Shown here: positions 1 through 6,612 of the stretch, piece by piece
Numbering within the stretch: position 1 is the stretch's first letter
Layout: each line of letters begins with the position of its first letter
Assembly (NCBI GenBank): GCA_964547985.1
Contig: CAZJPV010000079.1
Coordinates: 1-7,200 of the forward strand
Origin: JAPLJU01 sp964547985
GTDB taxonomy: Bacteria > Desulfobacterota > Syntrophia > Syntrophales > UBA2192
DNA length: 7,200 nucleotides
Reading direction: 5' to 3'
Notes under the pieces: generated by a model
What the model was told of the DNA's origin: nothing
What the model saw: only the letters and a program-made list of their open reading frames with translations
Database searches by the model: none
Program-made: the position numbers and the translations under genes

Positions 1-706
1 CTCCGAAGCCGCCCCCGCCGCGGCTTCTTCCCCCTCCACCCATCGATGAGAGGAGAAGCAGGGCGAGGAGCCGCCGCCCCGATCTTGTGGAGAGAAGAAG
101 CGTTAAGATCAACAATAATATGATCACGGCCACCGGGTTTATGGAGGGCTGAATTTCCCTCGCCGCCGGCACCTGAAGACGAGGCGCACCTGTCAAAGTC
201 ACGTTGGCGTTTTTGGCGAGGATTTCCGACACGGCCATCATGGCGTTGTAGAGGCCTCGTCCGTAATCACCGGTTCTCAGGTTGGGCATGGCGTAACGGT
301 CCAGGATTTCCCCTGCCAAGCCGTCTGTGATGACCCCTTCGACACCATAACCCGTCTCGATCCTCACACGTCTTTCCCGGAGGGCGAGAAAGATGAGGAC
401 GCCTTTGTCTTCCCCTTTTCTGCCGATTCCCCAGGCCTCGTATAGACGGTTGGCGTAATCGTCCGGGTCGTCGTCTCCCACCGTCCGGAAGGTGGCCACA
501 ACGACGGCTGTCCCTGTTTTATCCAGAACCTCCTGGGCTAGGCTGCTCATCGCAACCCTTTGTTCCGGCGGGATCACACCGGCAAAGTCGTTCACGGCCC
601 CGGTCGGCGCCGGAAACTTCTCGGCGGCGAAGATACCCGTGTCAAAAACAAGACAGATAAATAGGGGAATGACGAGAAAAGTCCATTTTTTGAACGGGAG
701 AGTCAT
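1..706 (-). CDS. TPM-domain (YgcG-like) exported membrane protein, C-terminus cut by window edge
   Basis: I read 235 codons without a stop from the ATG at 706 down to the left edge, so the C-terminus is missing. Residues 1-28 form a signal peptide: basic start (PFKKW), hydrophobic core (FLVIPLFICLVF), probable cleavage near A27-A28. Residues about 33-165 match the TPM fold: VNDFAGVI (38-45), then GIGRKGEDKGVLI (93-105), then IETGYGVEGVITD (116-128) and a DYGRGLYNAM helix. A hydrophobic segment at about 189-205 should anchor it in the membrane with the TPM domain outside. A glycine-rich tail (GGGGRSRGGGGFG) begins just before the edge, as is usual in this family. TPM proteins are periplasmic or lumenal; some have phosphatase activity or help photosystem II repair, but the bacterial role is mostly unknown. 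An AAGGA lies 12 bases before the ATG, a rather long spacing. It is transcribed divergently from the kinase. Family is secure, function open. Confidence 0.9.
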   Translation of the reverse strand, partial: MTLPFKKWTFLVIPLFICLVFDTGIFAAEKFPAPTGAVNDFAGVIPPEQRVAMSSLAQEVLDKTGTAVVVATFRTVGDDDPDDYANRLYEAWGIGRKGEDKGVLIFLALRERRVRIETGYGVEGVITDGLAGEILDRYAMPNLRTGDYGRGLYNAMMAVSEILAKNANVTLTGAPRLQVPAAREIQPSINPVAVIILLLILTLLLSTRSGRRLLALLLLSSMGGGGRSRGGGGFG

Positions 707-740
707 CTTTCCGACCAGTCCTTCCGGGAAATACTGGTGT

Positions 741-769
741 AAGCTAAATCCTGGATGGGAAAAAGTCAA
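741..769 (-). promoter_or_regulatory. Candidate sigma-70 promoter for the TPM-domain gene
   Basis: On the minus strand a TTGACT hexamer (764-769, 5 of 6 to consensus) is followed after 17 bases by TAGCTT (741-746), which matches the -10 consensus poorly. It sits about 35 bases upstream of the TPM gene start, a sensible distance. The -35 and spacing are good and the -10 is weak, so this is only a candidate. Confidence 0.3.
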
Positions 770-831
770 AGATTTTGTAAAATTTTCAAGCCCTTCCATT
801 ATGCCGAAACATCTCGAGTTTTCGCTCTTTT

Positions 832-848
832 TTGGCGTAATATTTGCA
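832..848 (+). promoter_or_regulatory. Sigma-54 (RpoN) -24/-12 promoter of the hybrid kinase gene
   Basis: TTGGCGTAATATTTGCA carries the invariant GG (834-835) and GC (846-847) separated by exactly 10 bases. It also has the TTGGC and TTGCA blocks of the sigma-54 consensus YTGGCAC-N5-TTGCW. The start of transcription would be near 859, giving a leader of roughly 50-60 bases before the kinase start. Sigma-54 promoters need an AAA+ enhancer-binding activator, so kinase expression should depend on such a protein, which is not in this window. A weak inverted repeat (CGAAA at 805-809, TTTCG at 820-824, around CTCGAG) lies just upstream and could be a binding site, but it is closer to the promoter than most enhancers. 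Confidence 0.75.
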
Positions 849-902
849 AATGTGGATGGATAATTTTCACCCACCAAGATTGGTCGATGGGACCCCAACA
901 AG

Positions 903-909
903 AAGGAGG
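903..909 (+). promoter_or_regulatory. Ribosome binding site of the kinase; start choice ambiguous
   Basis: AAGGAGG is a strong Shine-Dalgarno sequence. It leaves only 2 bases before the ATG at 912 but 11 bases before the in-frame ATG at 921. The spacing to 912 is too short for efficient initiation and that to 921 is somewhat long, so the second ATG (protein beginning MSRQKEALRS) is at least as likely as the first. Confidence 0.6.
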
Positions 910-911
910 GA

Positions 912-3647
912 ATGAGGGGGATGAGTCGTCAAAAGGAGGCGCTGAGGTCCATCGTTCATGAAGTCGATACCTTGCCAGAGAAGATAGCCCCGCAAGAGGG
1001 GGTAATGATCACGCCCGGGAATTCCGATCCGCTCTACACCATTCTCGCGAATAGTTCTTATGCAGGCGTCTACATGGTCCAGGATGGAAAATTCGCTTTT
1101 GCCAACCACCATGCGGCCCACTACGCAGGGTATGGACCCCAGGAAATGTTGGGTGTCCCTACCCTGAAGGTCGTCCACCCCGATGACCGGGAGACGGCGC
1201 GGGAAAATGCCGTCAGGATGCTCAAGGGCTTCCGCTCCGCCCCCTATGAATTCAGGATCATCACAAAGGACGGGCGTGTTCGCTGGATCATGGAAACGGT
1301 CACACCGATCACCTACAGGGGCAAACGGGCCGTCCTCGGCAATTCCATGGACATCACCGAGCAGAAGGACGAACGGGAGAAGGTGCAGAACCTGGAGGCA
1401 CTGAAGGCCTCTTTCCTGGATGCCATTCCCCATGCCGCCGTGGGCCTGCAGAACCGGGTCATTATCTTTGCCAACAAGGCCGTGGATGACGTTTTCGGCT
1501 GGCATTCCGAGGAACTCGTCGGCAAAACCACTCGAATCCTTTACCGGAGTGATGAGGAATACGAGGAGATCGGACGGTATGTGTATTCTGTTCTCGATGG
1601 TCAGCGGACCTGCAGCCTCGAGATTCCCTGCGTCCGGATGGACGGCCGTGAGATCACGGTCAAATTGACGGCTTCCCGGATCGGTGAAAGCCTCCAGGAA
1701 GGGAAAATCATTGCCATTTATGAAGACATCACGAAGCGCAAGAGGGCGGAGAAGGCCCTACGGGAATCGGACCAATTCAACCAGGCTATTATTTCCGGAG
1801 CCAACGTGGGGATCGTCGTTTACGATCGGGCCCTGCGTCACCAGACGTGGAATCACTTCATGGAGCACCTGACGGGGTGCCGGGCCGAAGATGTCCTGGG
1901 AAAATCGTCCAGGGATCTTTTCCCGCAGATTCACGAGGAGTATCTCGATACGATCCTGGAGAAGGCCTTTGCAGGCGAAACGGTTGCCTTACCGGACATG
2001 ACCTACTTTGTGTCGCAGAGCGGAAACTCCGGGTGGGTATCGGGTAACTACGGACCCTACAGAAATACCAAGGGAGAAATCGTGGGTGTCATCGGAATGG
2101 TCTATGACATCACGGAGCGCAAACTCGCCGAGGAGGCTCTCAAGAAAAGCGAGGAGCGCATCCGGGCGATCTTCGAGACGGCCCAGGACTGTATCTTCAT
2201 CAAGGATCGGGGCCTGAATTATATCCTTGTGAATCCCGCCATGGAATATGTCCTGGGGCGCCCGGCCTCCGAGATCATCAGCATGTCGGACCGGGAACTA
2301 TTCGGAGATGAGGCGGAACAGCGGATCCGTGAGACGGACTGCGGGGTCCTCGACGGGGAGACCTCCGAGGACGAGTACATTCTGAACCTCAACGGCATTC
2401 CGACAACCCTTCATGTCGTGAAGGTCCCCATGCATGATGCCTCCGGTGAGATCATCGGTATCTGCGGCATTGCCCGGGACATCACGCAGACCCGTCAGCT
2501 CGAAGCGCATATCCGGCAGGCCGCGAAGATGGAAGCCATCGGGACTCTGGCGGGCGGCATCGCGCACGACTTCAACAATCTTCTCATGGGTATCCAGGGA
2601 CATTCATTCCTGATGCTCATGGATATCCCCTCCGATCACCCCCACACATCACACCTCAAGGGCATCGAAGAGATCGTCAGGAGCGGTGCCAGCCTCACGC
2701 GGCAGCTTCTCGGTTTTGCTAAAGGCGGCAGGTACGAGGTGAAGCCGACGGTCCTCAACGATCTCATCCGGAAGAGCTCCGAGATGTTCGGGCGGACAAA
2801 GAAGGAGATCCAGATCCACCACAAATACGAAGAGGCTGTCTGGATCGTCGAGGCCGACCAGGGCCAGATCGAACAGGTCCTGCTTAATTTCTACGTCAAC
2901 GCCTGGCAGGCCATGCCGGCCGGCGGGAAGCTTTTCCTCGAGACGGAAAATCTTGTTCTCGATGAGAATTTCGTGCGGCCTTACAAAGTCAAGCCCGGCC
3001 GCTACGTCAGGGTGTCGGTGACCGATACGGGGATCGGTATGAGCGAAGAGACACTTCAGAGAATCTTCGAGCCTTTCTTCACGACAAAGGAGATGGGGCG
3101 CGGCATCGGGCTCGGTCTTGCCTCCGCTTACGGAATCATCAGAAATCACGGCGGCTTCATCACCGTGTCCAGTCAGAAAGGCCGGGGGAGCACCTTTACG
3201 ATGTACATACCCTGCTCCGAGACCTATTTAAGCCAGGAAGCGGCACCGGAAGACCTCGTCCTCAAGGGATCGGAAACCGTGCTCATTGTGGACGACGAGG
3301 ATATTGTCCTCGATGTGGGTGTGGAGATCCTGAAAACCCTCGGATACCAGGTCCTCTCGGCACAAAGCGGTCAGGAGGCCCTCGAGATCTATGAAAATCG
3401 AAGCCAAGATATCGCCATGGTCATCCTGGACATGATCATGCCTGAAATGAGCGGCGGAAAGGTCTTTGACGAAATCCGGACCCTGAACCCGGATGTGAAG
3501 GTCCTCCTTGCAAGCGGTTACAGCATGAACGGACAGGCCGCGGCCATTCTGGAGCGTGGCTGCAACGGCTTCATCCAGAAACCCTACACGATCAAGGCCC
3601 TCTCGGAAAAGCTCAGGGAAATCCTGGAAAAGCAAAGCGTCCATTAA
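912..3647 (+). CDS. Soluble hybrid sensor histidine kinase: four PAS, HisKA, HATPase_c, receiver
   Basis: This is a 911-residue signalling kinase with no membrane segment, so it should sense a cytoplasmic signal. Four PAS domains lie at about 40-151, 160-275, 286-402 and 413-525; each ends in a D-I-T motif (DITEQK, DITKRK, DITERK, DITQTR), as PAS/PAC units do. The H-box GGIAHDFNNLL puts the phosphorylated histidine at H552 and fits the HPK4-type kinases. The ATPase domain has an N-box (N659, N663), G1 box DTGIGM (D705, G707, G709), F-box FEPFFTTK (719-726) and G2 box GRGIGLGL (729-736), so it looks fully active. The receiver (about 790-907) keeps the acidic pair D794/D795, phospho-acceptor D840, S868 and K890. 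There is no output domain and no response regulator nearby, so phosphate must pass to an unlinked partner, or the receiver tunes the kinase. Numbering is from the ATG at 912; starting at 921 removes three residues. The signal is not predictable from sequence. Confidence 0.95.
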   Translation: MRGMSRQKEALRSIVHEVDTLPEKIAPQEGVMITPGNSDPLYTILANSSYAGVYMVQDGKFAFANHHAAHYAGYGPQEMLGVPTLKVVHPDDRETARENAVRMLKGFRSAPYEFRIITKDGRVRWIMETVTPITYRGKRAVLGNSMDITEQKDEREKVQNLEALKASFLDAIPHAAVGLQNRVIIFANKAVDDVFGWHSEELVGKTTRILYRSDEEYEEIGRYVYSVLDGQRTCSLEIPCVRMDGREITVKLTASRIGESLQEGKIIAIYEDITKRKRAEKALRESDQFNQAIISGANVGIVVYDRALRHQTWNHFMEHLTGCRAEDVLGKSSRDLFPQIHEEYLDTILEKAFAGETVALPDMTYFVSQSGNSGWVSGNYGPYRNTKGEIVGVIGMVYDITERKLAEEALKKSEERIRAIFETAQDCIFIKDRGLNYILVNPAMEYVLGRPASEIISMSDRELFGDEAEQRIRETDCGVLDGETSEDEYILNLNGIPTTLHVVKVPMHDASGEIIGICGIARDITQTRQLEAHIRQAAKMEAIGTLAGGIAHDFNNLLMGIQGHSFLMLMDIPSDHPHTSHLKGIEEIVRSGASLTRQLLGFAKGGRYEVKPTVLNDLIRKSSEMFGRTKKEIQIHHKYEEAVWIVEADQGQIEQVLLNFYVNAWQAMPAGGKLFLETENLVLDENFVRPYKVKPGRYVRVSVTDTGIGMSEETLQRIFEPFFTTKEMGRGIGLGLASAYGIIRNHGGFITVSSQKGRGSTFTMYIPCSETYLSQEAAPEDLVLKGSETVLIVDDEDIVLDVGVEILKTLGYQVLSAQSGQEALEIYENRSQDIAMVILDMIMPEMSGGKVFDEIRTLNPDVKVLLASGYSMNGQAAAILERGCNGFIQKPYTIKALSEKLREILEKQSVH

Positions 3648-3665
3648 TTTTTTCCAATTCTCAAT

Positions 3666-3695
3666 TTGACATACCCCGTCCCCCTATTCTATAAG
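3666..3695 (+). promoter_or_regulatory. Sigma-70 promoter of the acyl-CoA synthetase gene
   Basis: A perfect TTGACA (3666-3671) is followed after 18 bases by TATAAG (3690-3695, 5 of 6 to the -10 consensus). Transcription would start near 3702, leaving a leader of about 60 bases. It lies within the 116-base gap after the kinase stop, so the synthetase has its own housekeeping promoter and does not rely on the sigma-54 transcript. Confidence 0.65.
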
Positions 3696-3763
3696 AATCG
3701 GGTTCTGCCGATCCTGCCTGTTAGATCCCTGGAAAAATTCGCGACTTCAGAAAAGGAGATCTC

Positions 3764-5854
3764 ATGCGACTTTTTTTCGAACCGAAAAGCGTTGCGCTGG
3801 TCGGTGCTCCGCGGAAGACCGGTACCGGAACCTACAACAACGTCGAATGCCTGCTCCGCTACGGCTACAAAGGGTCCGTCTATCCCGTCAATCCCAAGGC
3901 CGATGAGATTTACGGGGTCCGGTCCTACCCCTCCGTCATGGAGATACCCGAGGTGCCGGACTTGGCGGTGATTTCCCTGGGACGGGACCTGGTGATCCCC
4001 GCCTTTGGAGAGTGCATCCAGAAGGGCATCCGCCGGGTGGTCATCATCAGCCAGGGCTTCGGTGATGCCGACTCGAAGGGAAGAGAGCTTCAGTCCGAAG
4101 TCACGAAGATGGCCCGCGAGGCCGGCGTGCGCGTGGTGGGTCCCAACACCATGGGGGTTCTCAATAATTTCCTGTCATTTACCACGGCTTTCGTCGATCT
4201 CAAGGTGCCGGAAAAGATTTTTCCTGTCGCGATTATCGCCCAGACAGGGGTCATTCAGGTGGCCGCGGACATGTTTTCCTACGGAAGCTGGGGGAAGGCC
4301 ATAGACATCGGAAACAGCTGTGATGTGGATTTTGTCGATGCGCTGAACTATTTTGCTGATGATCCCCAGACGAGCGTCATCGCCGTTCACATGGAGGGCA
4401 TGCTCCGGGGGCGCGAGTTCCTGGCAGCGGCGCGGAAGGTCACACGGAAAAAACCGGTCATCGTCTTGAAAACGGGACGGACTGCAGCCGGCGCAAAGGC
4501 TGCGCTCTCTCACACGGGGATGCTCGCCGGGGAGGATGAAGTAAACGATACGGCCTTCGAACGCGCGGGCGTCATTCGCGTGAAGGAAACCTCCGAGATG
4601 CAGACGGCAATCCACGCGCTTCTTCTCATGAGGGAAATGAAGGGCCCGAGGATCGGTGTTATCACCATCTCCGGTGCAGGCGGTATCATGACGGTGGACG
4701 CCTGTGAGGAACTGGGACTCACCCTCGCAAAGCTTCCGGCAGGTCTTGCAGCAAAGTTAAAAGAGGGGCTTCCCGATTGGGTTCACGTGGGCCATCCGAT
4801 TGACATCTGGCCCATCGGCATGATCGGGGGGAATTACCGGGGTGTATTCAAACTTGCCCTGACGGAGTTCCTGGCATCGGAAGAGGTCGATGGGGTCCTG
4901 GGTATCCTTCCCACTATGACCTCTCCCCTGCACGCGGATCTTGACCTTGTGGAGGTTGTGGCGGCGTCGAGCGAAAGAGCCGGAAATTCTAAGCCCTTTG
5001 CCCTGTGGGCGTACCCGACGGATCCATCGTCGAATGAGCGCTTCGAGGCGATCGATGGGGTCGCCTGTTTCAACTCCATCGAAGAGGCCGCGCATGGACT
5101 TGCATTCTGCTATCGCTATCACCGGGGTCGCAACGAAAAACCCGTGTCGCCGGGAAAGTTTTCCATCCAGCCCAAAAAAGCCGACCGGCTCATCCGGGCG
5201 GGAAGAGAACAGGGGTATCTCCTGGGGGAAGATGCCCTCGAGCTTCTGCGCAGTTTCGGCATTGCCTGCGTGAAAGGGAAAAGGGCCGGAACCTGGGTTG
5301 AGATCAGGAAGGCTTCGGCGGGACTGAAATATCCGCTGGTTCTCAAGCTTGCCGGGCGTGCCTTCCTTCATAAAAGCGAATGGGGCGGTGTCATAACAGG
5401 GATCGAAGGGTCGAAGGATCTGAAAGAGGCCTATGAGGGGCTTCTGAGGAATGTCCGGCGGCGGGATCCCCGGATGAAAGTCAAATCCTTCCAGATCCAG
5501 GAAATGGCGAAGGGCAGGGAACTCATCCTCGGGCTCAAATGCGATCCCCAGTATGGACACGTGATCCTCTGCGGTTTGGGCGGGATCTACACGGAGGTAT
5601 TCCGTGATGTGAGTCGGGAGATTGTTCCCATCGATCGAAAGCGGGCGGAAGAGATGGTCAAATCACTGAAGATGTATCCCTTCCTGGAAGGGGTTCGCGG
5701 TGAGAAGGGTATTGATATGGAGAGCCTCCTGGATACCCTGGAGCGGCTGTCCTTTCTGGCCATGGAAGTGCCCGACCTGAAGGAGTTCGACATCAACCCG
5801 CTCATGGCGGGTCATAAGGGCGTGATGGCGGCAGATGCACGGATTCTCTGGTGA
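3764..5854 (+). CDS. Acyl-CoA synthetase, NDP-forming (acetate--CoA ligase, ADP-forming type), fused alpha-beta chain
   Basis: The enzyme reversibly converts an acyl-CoA + ADP + Pi to the free acid + CoA + ATP, through a phosphohistidine. It is a cytoplasmic protein of 696 residues, the usual length for single-chain members that fuse the alpha and beta subunits. A Rossmann-like CoA-binding domain spans about 1-140 (FEPKSVALVGA near the start, GPNTMG at 126-131). A succinyl-CoA-ligase-like domain spans about 150-290, with catalytic H250 in LSHTGMLAGEDEV. A second ligase domain spans about 295-455. The ATP-grasp domain is about 475-696, with the LHKSEWGGV loop holding H536, equivalent to the second histidine reported in the beta subunit of archaeal ACD, and FDINPLM near the end. 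AAGGAG (3753-3758) lies 5 bases before the ATG. GPNTMG replaces the more familiar GPNC/S-x-G at the CoA site. The acid used (acetate, branched-chain, aryl or other) cannot be read from the sequence. In an anaerobe it would make ATP from acyl-CoA. Confidence 0.93.
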   Translation: MRLFFEPKSVALVGAPRKTGTGTYNNVECLLRYGYKGSVYPVNPKADEIYGVRSYPSVMEIPEVPDLAVISLGRDLVIPAFGECIQKGIRRVVIISQGFGDADSKGRELQSEVTKMAREAGVRVVGPNTMGVLNNFLSFTTAFVDLKVPEKIFPVAIIAQTGVIQVAADMFSYGSWGKAIDIGNSCDVDFVDALNYFADDPQTSVIAVHMEGMLRGREFLAAARKVTRKKPVIVLKTGRTAAGAKAALSHTGMLAGEDEVNDTAFERAGVIRVKETSEMQTAIHALLLMREMKGPRIGVITISGAGGIMTVDACEELGLTLAKLPAGLAAKLKEGLPDWVHVGHPIDIWPIGMIGGNYRGVFKLALTEFLASEEVDGVLGILPTMTSPLHADLDLVEVVAASSERAGNSKPFALWAYPTDPSSNERFEAIDGVACFNSIEEAAHGLAFCYRYHRGRNEKPVSPGKFSIQPKKADRLIRAGREQGYLLGEDALELLRSFGIACVKGKRAGTWVEIRKASAGLKYPLVLKLAGRAFLHKSEWGGVITGIEGSKDLKEAYEGLLRNVRRRDPRMKVKSFQIQEMAKGRELILGLKCDPQYGHVILCGLGGIYTEVFRDVSREIVPIDRKRAEEMVKSLKMYPFLEGVRGEKGIDMESLLDTLERLSFLAMEVPDLKEFDINPLMAGHKGVMAADARILW

Positions 5855-5869
5855 TGGCCGCGGAATAGA

Positions 5870-6175
5870 TCACGTGTCCTTTTTCGGCACAAAGAGGTGA
5901 AATTCGTACTCTTTTTCCTTGACCTGGAAGGACACCTTGTCCTCTTCGTTTTTTACAAGGGATCCCTCCAGTATCCTTTTGCAGCCGAAATCGTAAAAGG
6001 TGAACTGGTGGGTGGGCATTTCCTTCTCGGCCATGCCCTTGAAGGACCTTTCCCGTTCGTCTTTCGTCAGCTCGCGAACCGTCAGTTTCTGGGCCCTTTC
6101 CTTGGCTTCCCAATCTTTCGTCCGGATGGTGACCACGTAATTTGCGTGAAACTTGACGGGCATCTTGATTTCCAT
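5870..6175 (-). CDS. Small hypothetical protein, 101 residues, unrecognised
   Basis: I do not recognise this protein. The frame is open up to 6214, but the start at 6175 (MEIKMPVKFHANY) is preferred because AGGAGG lies exactly 7 bases before it; the in-frame ATG at 6181 would be one base from that site. The product is highly charged (rich in Lys, Glu, Arg), has one cysteine (C65), and lacks a signal peptide or membrane segment, so it should be cytoplasmic. The pattern suggests a beta-strand start (KFHANYVVTIRT), a charged helix-rich middle (about 21-52), then alternating strands (HQFTFYDFGCKRILEGSLV, KVSFQVKEKEYEFHLFV). It is convergent with the synthetase gene, with 15 bases between the stops. 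Clean start site, good codon structure and a strong ribosome site argue that it is real. Confidence 0.75.
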   Translation of the reverse strand: MEIKMPVKFHANYVVTIRTKDWEAKERAQKLTVRELTKDERERSFKGMAEKEMPTHQFTFYDFGCKRILEGSLVKNEEDKVSFQVKEKEYEFHLFVPKKDT

Positions 6176-6182
6176 GGTCATA

Positions 6183-6188
6183 CCTCCT
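6183..6188 (-). promoter_or_regulatory. Ribosome binding site fixing the start of the small hypothetical gene
   Basis: On the minus strand AGGAGG is followed by 7 bases (TATGACC) and then the ATG at 6175. The other ATGs in frame, at 6214 and 6181, are upstream of it or too close. The gene therefore most likely starts at 6175, trimming 13 residues from the longest reading frame. Confidence 0.7.
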
Positions 6189-6499
6189 CGCGGTGATGTT
6201 TCGGGGGACCCCATAACACAGCCGGAGTGAATAATCTATCTTTTTGATGGGATCGCTTCAGAAAAAGACCCAAATTCGTTGCACCAGAGTGCCAGGCATT
6301 GAGAAACGACAGGATGGGTTTGAGGGGTCATTTGCCCGTTAATTTGCGGCAGACTGCAGGGAAATTGTGACTATTAATTTTGCCCTGAACAAAGCTTGAT
6401 CCGGCAGTGAGTGTCAAGTCTGGTATCGATTTCTTCCTGAAATGTAGCTTCCGGTAATTCCGACGGGTATCCAACATTTCAAGTGATAAACAGTATGTG

Positions 6500-6601
6500 A
6501 TGGCCAATATTGCCTTGACCTACCGGTCCATTGCTGCTTATATTCCCTCCGTCAAAAGCAATACCTTATCAAGCCGCGGCAATAGATTAAGGCTAAATTA
6601 A
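6500..6601 (+). pseudogene. Possible remnant of a ParB/Spo0J-like nuclease domain N-terminus
   Basis: A 33-codon ORF begins MANIALTYRSIAAYIPSVK and continues SNTLSS before ending. The block LTYRxIAxxIPxxKxN resembles the first strand and helix of ParB-like nuclease domains found at the start of phage-type DNA methylases and plasmid ParB proteins. The resemblance stops within about 25 residues and the frame closes, so it would be a broken fragment. There is no good ribosome binding site, and the promoter of the next gene lies inside it. The similarity is from memory of the family pattern, over a short stretch, so chance remains quite possible. Confidence 0.2.
6515..6544 (+). promoter_or_regulatory. 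Sigma-70 promoter of the CGGC-domain gene
   Basis: TTGACC (6515-6520, 5 of 6) is followed after 18 bases by TATATT (6539-6544, 5 of 6). Transcription would begin near 6551, giving a leader of about 60 bases. The leader contains GCCGCGGC (6573-6580) flanked by CCTTA (6564-6568) and TAAGG (6588-6592), an inverted arrangement that could be an operator or a weak hairpin. Confidence 0.5.
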
Positions 6602-6612
6602 AAGGATTTGAA

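Larger units (their letters stand above)
6176..6612. other. AT-rich stretch without a clear gene
   Basis: This gap between a minus-strand and a plus-strand gene is divergent, so it should hold the promoters of both. A plausible promoter is seen only for the right-hand gene. Positions 6301-6600 contain 131 G or C in 300 bases by my count, well below the flanking genes to the left. I see a short direct repeat (TTCCG at 6449-6453 and 6458-6462), a small palindrome (GCAC-CAGA-GTGC at 6281-6292) and a 33-codon ORF (6500-6601). No tRNA, rRNA, riboswitch or insertion-sequence end is recognisable. Confidence 0.6.

Noticed and set aside
492..863. Plus-strand ORF of 123 codons at the left of the window
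   Set aside because: It lies mostly antisense to the TPM-domain gene, which has a signal peptide, conserved motifs and a membrane segment; the antisense product resembles nothing.
867..1505. Minus-strand ORF of 212 codons opposite the kinase start
   Set aside because: Antisense shadow of the PAS1-PAS2 region in a GC-rich gene; no domain recognisable, no ribosome site noted, and it would cover the kinase promoter-proximal region.
3620..3660. Possible terminator after the kinase (GGAAAA ... TTTTCC with T-run)
   Set aside because: Six-base A-T-rich arms with a loop of about 18 bases would not form a stable hairpin.
4757..5560. Minus-strand ORF of 267 codons inside the synthetase gene
   Set aside because: Complete overlap with a well-supported enzyme on the other strand; the composition is typical of a frame-shadow.
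5855..5890. Possible bidirectional terminator between the convergent synthetase and hypothetical genes
   Set aside because: GTGTCC and CGGCAC around a T-run do not pair well; no convincing stem is seen.
6280..6294. Sigma-54-like TGGCACTCTGGTGCA on the minus strand upstream of the small hypothetical gene
   Set aside because: Only 9 bases separate GG and GC, and sigma-54 tolerates spacing changes poorly; it is kept only as a near miss.
6315..6385. Near-repeat TTAATTTGC / TTAATTTTGC and GGGGTCA, considered as an insertion-sequence end
   Set aside because: No matching inverted end, no target duplication and no transposase fragment in the stretch.
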